Shown: one piece after another, positions 12,234 to 23,786 of the stretch
Layout: each line of letters begins with the position of its first letter
Position numbering within the stretch: position 1 is the stretch's first letter
Assembly: GCA_037976565.1 (NCBI GenBank)
Contig: CP137669.1
Location: 35,490,912 to 35,554,911 of the forward strand
Direction: 5' to 3'
Origin: Mesocentrotus franciscanus
Lineage: Eukaryota > Echinodermata > Echinoidea > Camarodonta > Strongylocentrotidae
Length of the DNA stretch: 64,000 nt
Made by a program: the position numbers and the translations under genes
The notes under the pieces: generated by a model
What the model saw: only the letters and a program-made list of their open reading frames with translations
Databases searched by the model: none
Told to the model about the DNA's origin: nothing

Positions 12234-13903
12234 TGTAACCCGAATGTCACATTTCCCAGGTCCATAAATAAAGAAATTACACTTGAGGTTACGTTTTAAC
12301 AAAATAACCTGGCAATGCCTTTATTAGCTTGTTGTCAATAAACAACTGCAAATCAATAAAACATTGAAATAAACCAAAACCAAAACTTATAACATTATAA
12401 GGTATTATAACTTATAACTAAGCCGGCTATTATTTAAATATTAAAGTAACCAAATTATTAAATGTTCATGAGCTCGCTACGATATCGATCGGTATACGCG
12501 GTTGATCAGTATCCGGCGTCTCGGCGTCGTCGAAGAGGACGTTGCAGCACGCAGAAAACAGGAACAAGTTGAATGATAGCCGCATGAAGCTTGATGAAAT
12601 TCATCAAATAAAAGACCCAACTAAAAGACCTAGTAAAAGAGCCAACACTTGCTTGAATATAAAAATCAGGAACTGGGATGATAACCAACTCATAAGGTTG
12701 AAGTTGGATGAAATGCCCAATCAAATATTAAACAGGAAACTCTCTCAAAACTTAGAGAAACTTGAAGAAAGTAAAGTTGATATATACATTTTGTATATGT
12801 TTCGAAGAAGAAAATCAGGTAGAGGCTACAGATATATTTTGTAGCACATGCTCCAACATGGAGATTGAATATATACAGGGCAGTGTTCGAAGCAATGGCA
12901 GCTGGGCAGAGAATGAGCTGGAAACTTCAAGTGTCAAAGTTTTATTAAACTGTCCAGACCCACATCACCCTTCCTTCCAACTAGACTTCTTATTGGTTCC
13001 CTAACATCATGTGATAGGACCATGCTTGCACCCTTTAATTAAACCAACCCATCCTTTGTCTCGAACCCAAAACCTCTCTACAGCATGGTCTTAAAGGTAA
13101 TATCCGTCCTTACCGCGCTATAATATTTAAAACCCTTGCAGACACAGGTCCGACGCCAATGTCAATGATTATATGCATTTCAATTACTGCAATATATATA
13201 TATATATGATGTCGCATACATACATGTAATGTAAACACATGTTCTCAGGCATTTTGTCTTTGCCCTAATTAGGAATAACAACGACAGAAATTAGAACTCT
13301 AAAATAGAAGTTTGCTATATACTACTTCAATAATAATAATTAAAACTTAAATACGAATCATCCCAATACACAATACACAAAGCTTTGGTAAATGACCAAA
13401 CCTAAATAACACCACAAAATAGAAGTATTAATATTATTACACAAAAATAGAAGTATTAATATTATTAGACTCGATCGGTGATACAGCACGATCACCAATA
13501 TAGGAGATTCTGAAAGATAGAAAAGCATAATGCTCGCTTGTTCTTAGTACAACCACTTTAAACTATACTTCTCCTGAATACAGAGATTAACAGTAGCCAC
13601 ATCCTGAAGGGACACATTCTACCTGCTAACACCACTAAGAAAAAGAGGGTCCTATTAAAGGGAGTAGACAAAGGGGAAAAGGCACCGAAATCTCTGGGAG
13701 ACAATATAATCCCAAACACTGTGTCCAGTGTTGTTGACGGTCAAAGCCCTAGCAAATAAATTGTCTACCAGCAAGAATTCTTAAACTGGGAGAGGAAAAT
13801 AATCTTGGTGGGAGCAAACCCATATTGCACTAAACTGCATGCATAGAGAGCACAAAGCAGAGTTTGTTTCTTACACTGGAAGTATGAGATGAAAAGAATG
13901 GAT

Positions 13904-13934
<31 letters not shown>

Positions 13935-14053
13935 GAGAGATAAAGAAAGAGAAAGATATATGTATATATATATATATCAAAAGTGTAATAAAATACAGGG
14001 GGGTGTTGTAATCATAGTACAGTTTAGTAACTGCCATTTTTATGGGGGTTACA
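12234..14053. mobile_element. 1,820-bp TG...CA element nested in the LINE (solo LTR or Ginger-like)
   Basis: Both ends carry an 8-bp inverted repeat, TGTAACCC inward, and a 4-bp duplication (CTAA on +, TTAG on -) flanks it at 12230-12233 and 14054-14057. Removing the element and one duplication rejoins the LINE frame exactly as YLMEV+RNRYNCLVAEE. TG...CA termini with a 4-bp duplication fit a solo LTR. On the minus strand an AATAAAG signal lies near the 3' end, in the position expected in an LTR. A Ginger-type DNA transposon is the alternative. No integrase or transposase frame is visible, so it is non-autonomous or a solo LTR. Confidence 0.8.
13905..13978. repeat. GA-rich and TA microsatellite
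   Basis: AGAGAGAAAGAGAGAAAGAG-type run followed by TATATATA, inside the nested element. Confidence 0.8.
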
Positions 14054-14940
14054 CTAACTTCCATAAGGTATTTTTCTGCTATGTCTGTTTTATTTAGAGC
14101 TGTGACATCCGGAAGAGAGTTTCTTTTTGTTCTGGGGGGTGTATTCTTTAGCTTTATTTCAACTTCTGCAATCACCGGGTTGTGATCAGAATTTATGTCA
14201 GCCCCTGGGCATGTCTTTACCTGCTTGATACAATTCTTGAACCTGTTCTTTATTAAAATATAGTCGATCTGATTTCTATTTACATCTCCTGGGCTCTTCC
14301 AGGTGTAGGTTCTTCTTTTATGTTGTTGGTAAAAGGTGTTGGTTATCACTAGATCATGTTCCTTACAGAACTGAACAAGTCGATCACCCCGTTCGATGGC
14401 CTAGTCCATATTGTCCAACAGTCTTTCCATCCTTACCTTCTCCGACTTTAGCATTCCAATCACCTATTACGATAACAACTTCTGTTGATTTACAATGCTT
14501 TAGCATTTCGTCTATTTGATCGTAATATTTTTCTACTTGTTCATCACTGTAATCACTGGTTGGGGCATACCCTTGAATTATTGCTAGGTTAAACGGTTTA
14601 GCTTTCAACTTCATTAACATTATTCTCTCATTTAATGTCCAGTAACCTAGAATGTGTTTCTCGAGATTTTCTTGATTAACATTCCAACACCATGTTGGTG
14701 TTTTTCTCCGGAGTATATGAAGGTGTAATCATCTCTCTTCACGCATCCATTATCAGTCCACCTAGTTTCCGCAATACCTATAATGTCTAGTTTCATCCTA
14801 TTAGCCTCCTGAATGAGGTTATCTAATTTCCTGCCTTATACAACGTCCTAACATTCCATGTCGCAATGCGCAGTCGCTTTCCTCTTGTTTTCAGGGACAG
14901 AGCATCACAACCTAGTCTTCCCGAAGGCTTTGAACTAGGT
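13983..14940 (-). pseudogene. RTE LINE endonuclease (APE-type) region, disrupted
   Basis: Reads minus from about 14940. A basic leader precedes RLRIATWNVRTLYKAG, the apurinic-type endonuclease start. Then comes an in-frame break, QGYAPTSDYSDEQVEKYYDQ, and VVIVIGDWNAKVG with the catalytic-loop Asp/Asn. Further on are YTWKSPGDVNRNQIDYIL and the terminal SDHNPV motif. Frameshifts separate the blocks. The LINE sequence stops at 14054, in the codon after YLMEV, where the nested element begins; the apparent C-terminus beyond that is read-through into the insertion. Confidence 0.8.
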
Positions 14941-15250
14941 TGGTCATTATCATGTACCTTATTTGCAAAGGCAGCAACTCTTCCCGAAGGCTATTTACAG
15001 CAGGACTAAATGTTCGGGGACCAGTCAGGCTTGCATCTCGTTTTTCTTTCTGTTTGTACTTATTCATGATGTTGCAGACAATGGTAATATACATGGTGAG
15101 GTACCAAACTCTTCCATGGTAGCTGGCCGTTGGCTCTATGTGAGCTCATCCGCCCTTAAGTTCTATAGATAGATCTGTAGGATGGCTACACACCCTTTCT
15201 ATCCCCTTATATTAAGTGTGCAATTGTGTTGCCTGCATCTCGCACGTGGT

Positions 15251-15546
15251 CAGTGGCGGTTTCAGCAATGTTCAGTGGGGGGATGCAGGTCTGTGATGGG
15301 GGCTGTGATGATGTGATTACGGGGTTCTTTTCTTCTCCTCCTCTCCCCGCCTTCCTTTCCATCTTCTTTATCTTCTTCTTCTTCTTCTTCCCCTCCTTCT
15401 TCTTCTTCCCCTCCTTCTTCTTCTTCTCCTCCTCCTTCTTCTTCTTCCCCTCCTCCTTCTTCTTCTTCCCCTCCTCCTTCTTCTTCTTAACTTGTGAGAG
15501 TGCTTTCGGACTCCTCTTCCAGAGAAGCCTGCATGGATCCGCCACC
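15251..15546. mobile_element. MITE-like unit with CAGTGGCGG ends enclosing a CTT-rich minisatellite
   Basis: The left end CAGTGGCGGTTTCAGC and right end CATGGATCCGCCACCG are imperfect inverted repeats. Between them lies a minisatellite of CCTCCTTCTTCTTCTTCC-type units (about 15365-15488). Lys/Glu-rich or Phe/Ser-rich frames here are repeat translations. Confidence 0.5.
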
Positions 15547-15822
15547 GATTACCTTAAACTTGCTATCATTTTTCAATGCAGAGACTAGTACTGAGAAACA
15601 TCCAAAAAAGATTACTTCCTTATAGATGTCAGAAAAGTTCTATAGATGTGCGTACAAAATAAGAGTGTCTTGGTCGGGTTTCTTAATCTTATTTGAACGT
15701 TTGGAGTACATTATAGCAAAGAGATATCACATCTCTTTGATTATAGCAATGATGAAGCCAAACGAACGTGTCATTTTATTTACACTTCGACATCTCAATG
15801 CGTTGTAGAATTAACTAATCCT

Positions 15823-15851
<29 letters not shown>
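15823..15851. repeat. (GA)n microsatellite
   Basis: Fourteen or so GA units. Confidence 0.9.
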
Positions 15852-15853
<2 letters not shown>

Positions 15854-16009
15854 GTCAATCTGCTTCAATTCTTAAACAGGTAGCATATCGTTCAGCGATG
15901 GTTACAACATCATTTTAAACATGAGATGCCCTTCTGTACACTCAATAGAAAATGGCAATTTCTTCTCGTCGGCCCTACCACCCAAGGAACGCAGGAAAAA
16001 TACACAATG

Positions 16010-16740
16010 TACATGTACAAACAAATACTTCGGACTGTGTCCCCACCCTTCCAAACTGGGATCGTGTTTACCGAGTCCCAATCCGTGCATCTATACTCAC
16101 AACCTATATGCTATCCTAACAAACTTATGTCATGGAAACGTTAATCCCTGAAGGTTTGATTGCGTAAGAATAATGTCCCTATACTCTTCTAAATATTGCT
16201 TTTCGTAGCAACATTCATTCTGAACCTGACCATGTTAAACAAAGTCGCAACAGATAATCCTAAGTTGTATGTAGACCTACTATTTTGGGCATTAACTTCA
16301 AACTTGATTGCGCAACAGTAATGGACCTATTCTTTCAAACTGCAATTGTTTTCGGAGGCACAATGCATCTATTTTTAAACTGACCGTGCTTTACAACTCA
16401 TGTAAAGAAAACACTAATCCATGCATTTTTTTGCTGACTATCATTTCGAACTTGATTGCGTATAAATCAATGACTCTGTAAAACATTATTCTTTCGACGG
16501 AGCTGTTTAGAAATTGACCGTGCTAAACAAACTTATACAATGAAAACTTTGATCCCTAAATTGAATAGACTGTAACATGGTAACACTATATATTTTTTTG
16601 AGCCTAAACTTCGAGGTTGATTGCGTCCCTTCTCTTCTAAACTGCCACTATTTTGTTTTCCAAGACGGAATCCATCTGTTCGGAACCTGATCATGTAATA
16701 AAAACGTTAAAACCTGAATAGTTCTATTTTGAGGGACTAT
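16010..16740. repeat. Decayed tandem array with ~150-bp units
   Basis: The anchor word TTGATTGCG recurs at 16156, 16304, 16452 and 16617, spacings 148, 148 and 165. Within each unit the same blocks follow in order: a TCTTCTAAA/TCTTTCAAA-type block, a GAC-CGTGCTAAACAA block (CTGACCATGTTAAAC, CTGACCGTGCTTTAC, TTGACCGTGCTAAAC, CTGATCATGTAATAA) and an AAAACGTTAATCCCTGAA-type block. A partial fifth unit precedes the first anchor. Divergence is high, so the array is old. No coding signal. Confidence 0.65.
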
Positions 16741-16972
16741 TTGTAGAAACCTTAATCATGCGAGGTATAACGCCCAATGACGTTGGTCCTTCTTTGAACG
16801 CTAATTCTGGACCCTAGGTCCAAGTACCGGAGAATGTGGTCTTTGTGTTCCATTTATATCACCAATCAAATCAATTGTCTTTTGAATGAGTAGGCCTATA
16901 CAGGTCTTGCTTGATAGCGTGTCTGATCCGCTTCGTAGATTCCGTAAGAGAATTCCAAGTGGCGTCTTAACC

Positions 16973-16975
<3 letters not shown>

Positions 16976-17004
<29 letters not shown>
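16976..17004. repeat. (GA)n microsatellite
   Basis: GA run of about 28 bp. Confidence 0.9.
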
Positions 17005-17006
<2 letters not shown>

Positions 17007-17628
17007 GGGGGGTAATGGCAGGAGCGTCGTTCCCTTTTCAAGAGAGCGAGAGAGTAAAAAGTTAAATTGGGTGGTCAACGTGATGGAATGCATAGGCATA
17101 CTTCATTCAGCAAATGCAGGGGGCTTAATTAGTGCCCTCATTATACGAAAAAAAAAAAAAAAATCGGCTTTCAGCAAAGTTCAGCATGCATAATTAACAT
17201 GTGACCATAAATTATGTTATAATAATTGATTTACGTGTAGTGACACATAGGCATCACACAAATGTTTTTCCTCAAATATGAATGGGAGAACACTAGGAAT
17301 CAATGAATGATGGTTAATACACTATTAACCTGGTTAACATGGTTAATAAAATATTAAAATATTAAACATTAGTTCAATAACGTCTGAAAATTGGCGTCAT
17401 ATCTACAACTGAATTGGATATAAAGATGTGCTCATTTGTACGGCAACTGACATAATTTGATTAGATCCACTTACTGTTTTATTGTTTGTACTGGAATAAA
17501 ATAATCTTTACTAGTAAGATGAAGCTTACAGTACACACAAGTCAGGACGATAATCAACATAAGATGAAAATGGAATCTTTGACATTGAAAACATGGATGA
17601 CAGCACGCATGAGTACGGAAATGAAGCA

Positions 17629-18167
17629 TTAAAGATACTGTGTCCCTTTTGCAGCCAACATCAAATTCTGTAGAACATTGCAGGAATCATGAATATGTCA
17701 TGTTTGTCCTATCTGTGAAATTTAAACGTTAGCAATGTCCTATTATTCAAATTATGCAAGGAAACCCGTTTACTTTCTAGACTTCACTGTCAGACACTAT
17801 TGAGTGACTGACGGACTTCTTTTTTCTTTGGTAATAACATACATAAATATGCTGTAACATGTACATGCAGCATTTGTCTACATCAATAAACCCACTTCTT
17901 GTAATGGCCAAAATTAAACTGATTGAATCTTTGCGCAGCACATAACACACGACCATTCGGTACAAGGGTCTGAAAATCAGACTATTTACGTAAGTGATTG
18001 CAATCACTTATGTCGATTTGACAACTAATCGTCGTTATTTTCCCACAAAAAGACATTTCAAGCCTTTTCGTTTTGAGGGAAGTTCTAAATTAGTATTATC
18101 TTACAAATGCCATTGGAATTTAACCTTTTCATTTGTTTGGCATGTAAATGGGACATAGTACCTTTAA
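17629..18167 (+). mobile_element. TTAA-flanked MITE family T1, copy 1
   Basis: Bounded by TTAA on both sides. Terminal inverted repeats AAAGATACTGTGTCCCTTTT at the left, and at the right the complement AAAGGTACTATGTCCCATTT. About 539 bp without a transposase frame. The TTAA duplication is typical of piggyBac-type transposition. Four copies occur in the window. Confidence 0.85.
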
Positions 18168-18392
18168 TGCTTCAAACATGCACCGGATGAGGATGAAGAA
18201 TGGTTGGCAATGACGCCATCATGATTATAATAACCATACAAAAGATCAAAATAACTAATACATGTACAAGTACTACCCTCATGATATGAAGAAGAATATA
18301 ATTTCAAGGATTATCACCTCAAGACATCCTCATCTTCGTTACCTTGTCTTGTTCACGTATGCATTCAAGGCAAAATAAAGAGGAATGTGAAA

Positions 18393-18393
<1 letters not shown>

Positions 18394-18438
<45 letters not shown>

Positions 18439-18508
18439 GAGAGAGAGAGAAACAGAGAGAGAAAGAGAGAAAGAGATAAACAGAGAAAGAGAAACAGAGA
18501 GAAAAAGA

Positions 18509-18542
<34 letters not shown>
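18394..18542. repeat. GA-rich microsatellite with GAAACA interruptions
   Basis: Long GA run broken by AAACAGAGAGA-type units. Arg/Glu-rich or Ser/Leu-rich frames across it are artefacts. Confidence 0.9.
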
Positions 18543-18545
<3 letters not shown>

Positions 18546-18689
18546 GAAGGATGGAGGATGGAAATTATAAGCAATTATCCTATCACGTTCCCGATAAACG
18601 CCCACCTGAAAGGTCACACAGGCGATCAGTCAAAAGCGATTGTTTTTACTGACATGTTTATCTGTATAATCCTGAGGCGAAAATAGATT

Positions 18690-18812
18690 ACTAATTACTA
18701 TCATTATTAGTTTTACTGTCATTATTGTTATTATCATTATTATTATTTCTATATTTATTACTATTATCATGATAATAATCACCTGCATCATCATCATCAT
18801 CAATATCATTCC
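18690..18812. repeat. ATT/ATC-rich trinucleotide repeat
   Basis: Imperfect TTATTATTATC and CATCATCATC runs. Confidence 0.85.
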
Positions 18813-18857
18813 CATGTACTGGCTTGACCGATGGTCATGACTATATCCACCTCCAAT

Positions 18858-19381
18858 TTAAAGGTACTATGTCCCATTTGCAGGCCAACAAAATGAAAAG
18901 GTTAAATTCCAACGGCATTTGAAAGACAATACTAATTTAGAACTTCCCTAAAAAAGGGGCTTGAAAATGTCTTTAAGTGGGAAAATAACGACTATTAGTT
19001 GTCGAATCGACTTAGGAGCTATAGAGCCAGTAAGTAATAGTCTGATTTTTCAGACCATTGTACCGAATGGTCGTACGTTTTATGCTGCGCAAAGATTCAA
19101 TCAGTTTAATTTTGGCCATTACAAGAAGTGGGTTATTGATGTAGACAAATGCTCATGTACCCTTTACAGCTAATTTTATGTATGGAAGAAAAAAGCCAGT
19201 CAGTCACTCAATAGTGTCTGACAGTGAAGTCTAGCAAGTAAACGGGTTTCCTTGCATAATTTGAATATTAGGACACTGCTAACGTTTAAATTTCACAGAT
19301 AGGACATACATGACATATTCATAATTCCTGCAAAGTTCTACAGAATTTGATGTTGGCTGCAAAGGGACATAGTATCTTTAA
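18858..19381 (-). mobile_element. TTAA-flanked MITE family T1, copy 2 (inverted)
   Basis: 524 bp with TTAA at both ends, in opposite orientation to copy 1. The 210 bp around 18961-19170 differ from copy 4 (near 63.3 kb) at only four positions, three of which would change an amino acid. The shared small ORF is therefore not under protein constraint; the copies are simply young. Confidence 0.85.
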
Positions 19382-21105
19382 TGTCAAATCTTTGGCAACT
19401 CTAGCGCACGAAATCATGATCGTACGACCATTGTCAATCAAAATCATCCACATTCAAATATTTATTTAAAAAGAAAAGAAAAAAAGACAGGGTTGATATG
19501 AAGTTAATTTCTTACGTTTTAAATTGCAGTTTATTATCATTTTGGTCCCTTTACTAATTGGATTGTTTGAATTCCACTTTTATACAAAACAATGTGGCTT
19601 CATTATTTAATCGCAATTTTTTTTTTCTGAGTTAACAACTTTAATTCATTCATTTGTTCCCAGTTACAAAATTGATGAATAATAATATTTAAATTAAGTA
19701 CTGTTGTTGAATGTTATGAAATTGATGGAAGTGAAATATAGAAATAACGGCGAATTACACTGTATCATTAAAATAAAATAAAACAAGAGGTCTATAAACA
19801 TAATAACGGGAGAAAATCTTTGAAAATCTTCAAAATTAAATTCAGTTCTGCAGAGTGTTCCAAGACTCCCATAGAGGGAGCATCAGTTTTTGGAATGGCT
19901 GATTAAAATTAAATCCAGACGTTCCTAACACAAGCTCTGCTTTTCGGGTAGTCGGGTAGTCGGGTAGTCGGGTAGTCTTGTTTGACAATGTTTTCTGTAT
20001 CTATTGCCAGACTCATTCTACCGAACTGTACATTGTTGATCTGTACGGTTTTTTCCATGTAGGCCTAGATCATCATCAGTCAAAGATTATCTCGCATTGG
20101 ACAGAGATGGCGCTACTCTCAATCCCTAAATTATAGCAATTGATTCTATATTTATTATGATTCGTATGTTGAATACGCAGATGAGTGGATATACCACTCA
20201 TTTAGGAGTGGTATGGGACACTTTTTTATTATTCGATTCTTCTCAAATATTTAATGGAATCCACTTCAAAGTAATGGTTTGGAGCACTCTTTGGAGCACT
20301 CTTTGGAGAATGTATTCCATTTTTTTTTAGCGTCACTCCAAAACGAAGGGATGCTTAATTGTATTTCCACTCCTAGACATTTTAAGAGTAGAAGTTATGT
20401 TTGCGAGTTTTGGGTCACTTTATTTCATGACCATGCATCGTCAGGAACTGAAATAAATGAATAAATGTGCTTTCTTTACATAGTATGGAGATATGACATC
20501 AAGTGAACTCAAACAACATAACGGCATTAAAATGTAATACAAAAGAGTGACTGGAAATTATGACAAAGTATTGAAAAGTTAAGAAAAGTAATTGGGGTGT
20601 TTAAAAAAACAATTTTTAACAAAAGGAACGTTCAATTAGGGGATAAACTTAAGGTATAATTATCAAAGGGGTGTAAAGGGAGACACTCTGATTATAGAAG
20701 AAGGTTATAACAGTGAATTTTTAATCACATTAGTACATATAATGATTTCCCAAACCATACATCATATTTGACCCCCGGGATTTGACCTACCTAATTTTCT
20801 CGAATAAAGTAATTCATGTAACAAGTACAAATAAAAAATACGTAGGCCATTCATTTTCACCATGTTTTGAGCTTGTCAAATGCATGAACAAATGAAACCA
20901 AATTAAAATTATTCGTATTGAAATTGACCTTATACCATTTTATTTATGTGCAGGAAATAACATGGAAACCCTCCTCCTTAAACTGAAATAATCCGGACGA
21001 GAAACCAGGAATCACATTTACTTGGCCTAAATTGCATTTCATACCTCAGTCTTGATTTATCATGTCTGTCTTATACAATGCAAGCGCTCGTGAACTCTGC
21101 AGTAT
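19382..21105. other. Intergenic, no gene seen
   Basis: Contains a 9-bp tandem repeat (GGGTAGTC-type, about 19944-19976), a small palindrome around 20180-20215 (GAGTGG...CCACTC) and a 12-bp doublet GGAGCACTCTTT at about 20281-20304. No RNA or protein signal. Confidence 0.5.
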
Positions 21106-21112
21106 AAACACT

Positions 21113-22553
21113 ACAGGGGCGGAGCGTCTTTCCAAGAGGGGGTGCACCAGCAAAAAAGGGCACTTTGTGGGAAAAAGGGCACGTACAAAGGGTAACCTCA
21201 AAGCGATTTTTTTTTTAGACATCGTATATACCACTACATTGTAATTAATACATCATCAGGGGTGATCTTCAATGTGTTCTCTTTACGTGGTCCAAGATAC
21301 TGCTTTAGCACCAAACTTTGTTGCTCAGTGAGTGCTGGTCTGAATATTCTTTTTTTTTTAGATTTTCGAGATCATGTTGAGGCCGTTTAGTTCACATTAT
21401 TAGAAGAAATAGCCTATGGGGTATTATGCACAATCTTATAATGAAAGAATGAGCAAGTTTTGGTGGAATTTTTAGAAAAATTGCCCTCAGTCGCTTTGAA
21501 TTAGATTATATTAGAGAAGTTACGGTTATGCGAAATTTATTGTTTCATGGGGAGATGAGAGATGATAACATCTTGCCATTAGCACGTATGGTGATTTTGT
21601 CTCAGTTAATGAATGAATGTAAATGCAGTTGCCTTGAGTTTGGAAACTATATCTTTATATTCTTGAACAAATACCTTGGCATGCTATGAAGTTAAAATGA
21701 CATGATAATAGGTTGGCAGATGTCTCTTTTAGCACTTGGGTAGAATATGTCATGGTAGTTTAAAGGGGGAGAGGTTTTAGTGTAAAAAGAGCACACTTCT
21801 TATATCTAGATAAGGGACATTTGATAGCATTGAATACAAGCACGATTATATTTGTTAAAGGGGCACAATTCGCTCTTATGCAATCAATGAAATGTGCCCC
21901 AACGGTTCCACTGCCTCTCACTGTGGTGCTTGGTAGAAATAAGCTGCTCCGATTCTTTGAAACCAGATAGGCCTCTTTAGATGACCACAAAAGGGCACAA
22001 TTTGTATGCGACAGTGGGAAATATAGGTAAAAAGGGGCACTTATCAAAGGGTTATTACATCAAAAGTAAAAATTTATCATAATTTGACAGGGTTACTTAT
22101 CAGAGGTGAAATGGGACATTGTAAGAACGGGAAGGAGTACTTATCAGAAAGGTACACTGGGCACTTATCAGAAGGGAAAGGGCAATTATTTAAAAGGAAA
22201 AGAGGCAACTGTCAATTAGTAAAAGGGGCAATTTTCAGGTGCACTTTTCAAAGTAAATTAAAGGAGCACTTATAAGAGGTACAAATGGGCGCTTATAAGA
22301 AGGAGAAACTGGGGCATTTGTTACAAAAGGGAAAGGGGAATTTATAAAAAAAAGTAGAAAAAGGGGCACTTAATTGCCAGAGTAATAGCTAGGGCATTTA
22401 TCAGAGGTGTACAAATTGTAATTATAAGAAATGGGAAGGGGCACTTATTAGGAAAAGGGGCACTTATTTGAAGTAAAAGGGGCACATTTTGGGGTATTCA
22501 AAAAAAGTGGGGGAGGGGCACTGTGCCCCCCCCCACGCGAGAGCGCCGCTTCT
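21113..22553. repeat. Element with GGGGCAC-type decayed short tandem repeats
   Basis: The left end CAGGGGCGGAGCGTC and right end GAGCGCCGCTTCTG form weak inverted repeats. Between them, especially 21990-22500, a 20-28 bp unit of the form GGGGCACTTATCAGAAGGGA recurs many times with much divergence. The region ends in a C run. It is probably a DNA element expanded internally by tandem duplication. Its ORFs have no domain signature. Confidence 0.55.
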
Positions 22554-22561
22554 GTTACACG

Positions 22562-23339
22562 GTTACACCATAGATATAGTCTAAACATTCTAAAAGGCTA
22601 TGTCGAACTGTCGGTCGATATAATTTGTTTTTTAATTATTATTACTATTATTATTTTTTGTTTGCAAGCTAAGATTATAAAAGCACATTGCGCTAGATGC
22701 GAAGCGCTAGCGACAATCAAGTCGACGTGTACGTACCGGTACTGCACTATATACCCAGGGTATACCGTACGTGCGTGTGGGATATATGTGTACCATATTT
22801 CATCCCTCTCCGGCTCCTTCAGGTTTCGATCCCCTTGTGAGCGAAATGACCGCGGGCGTGTTATGAATTTTTTATATTAAATTCATTTCTTGGTGATCAC
22901 ACTTGGGCTGTAAGTATTGTATACAATGTTATTATTATTTTGAGGTTTCTTGTATGCTTGGACTTTGAACTCCGTGAATATGTGCAAGATATGGTTATCC
23001 CGGAAGGCCGAGATAGTGTCTTGACTTAGTCCGACGTATTGACTTCTGTGATTGTATAACTGGTATAAATATAGATCTAGATCTAAAGCCAGATGATGCT
23101 GATGTTAGTCTTGTTACGTTCAAGTGTTCTCGAACTTTTAAAGAATTTGATGGCAACTGTATTTTCTTCCATTATAATGGTCAAAGAATGAACGCAGAAT
23201 AATTCATTGCATTCAAAGTAGACCTACAGGGGTATGTAACTGTAGATCCATCGACTATAGTGTAAGTTAATTTTGTTGAAGTTCTACGTTTAATTATTTA
23301 TATTATTTATAACACAAATTGATGAGATTTTTTATTGTG
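22562..23339. other. Region upstream of FUT8, no gene recognised
   Basis: Locally richer in CpG around 22680-22860 than the surroundings. It could belong to the FUT8 promoter region, but no TATA box or initiator stands out and no exon can be proven. Confidence 0.35.
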
Positions 23340-23720
23340 GTACGGTTCCGATTCGTGAGAACCGCAGCCAGACTCGGCGGCTGAAGCTGGCCAGTCTGGC
23401 CAGGTAACCCTGTATCCGCCTGCTGATACACACAAAATCTATTGAAGTCAATTCTAGTACTAAGTAGTACAGTAGGTTCAGCTGAGCAGCTGTTCTAGCT
23501 TAATAAGCTTGTAAACACTGACGAGCGATGTGTATATTCTGTACATGTTGTACATGTGTACCGGTAAGTGTCTATGTGTTTACAAATGAATGCTAGCTTT
23601 GATTTTGTGGTTTTAATAATCTCTCTCAAAACATATACAATTTAAATACCCTAGATCTGTACTTGATGCAAGACCCCTACAAAAGTAGTATTGAATTATT
23701 TTCTCATTTAATCTCTACAG

Positions 23721-23786
23721 CTTTGAACTCAAAAGTTAGAGTCAACCGGTTGCCTGACCAGTGAGAGAGGCCGGGAGGAGTTAACC
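23721..23786 (+). other. FUT8: FUT8 5' leader segment of the start-codon exon
   Basis: A pyrimidine-rich tract ending in CTACAG at 23720 looks like a splice acceptor, so the start-codon exon probably begins at 23721 with about 66 nt of 5' UTR. An in-frame TGA at 23724-23726 lies 21 codons before the ATG, which supports the chosen start. An upstream non-coding exon is implied. Donor-like sites (GGTAAGTG at 23563-23570, and CAG/GTAACC near 23401-23409) follow a locally GC-richer stretch at about 23340-23410, but neither can be proven from sequence alone. Confidence 0.5.

Larger units (their letters stand above)
10192..15192 (-). mobile_element. Near full-length RTE-type LINE split by a later insertion
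   Basis: On the minus strand, in order: endonuclease start RIATWNVRTLYKAG (about 14840-14880), the block GYAPTSD...VVIVIGDWNAKVG (about 14450-14570), SDHNPVIAEV (about 14165-14195), then the reverse transcriptase and its long C-terminal domain. An 11-bp direct repeat CCCTTTCTATC flanks the element (10181-10191 and 15193-15203), and a GATA-type short tail lies at the 3' end. Subtracting the nested 1,820-bp insertion and one 4-bp duplication leaves about 3.18 kb, the usual RTE size. At least three frameshifts make it inactive. The RTE assignment rests on the motif series GVRQGC, NNLRYADDT and the KYFGHVKR region. Confidence 0.85.

Noticed and set aside
13765..14349. 194-codon ORF as a single protein
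   Set aside because: The first half is LINE endonuclease; after YLMEV it reads into the nested element, so the C-terminus is an artefact.
15207..15588. Lys/Glu-rich and Phe/Ser-rich ORFs on opposite strands
   Set aside because: Both come from the CTT/CCTT minisatellite.
18339..18652. Arg/Glu-rich and Ser/Leu-rich ORFs
   Set aside because: GA microsatellite read in several frames.
22662..22880. 72-codon ORF just upstream of FUT8
   Set aside because: No domain, no splice support, and a composition expected of CpG-containing promoter-type DNA.
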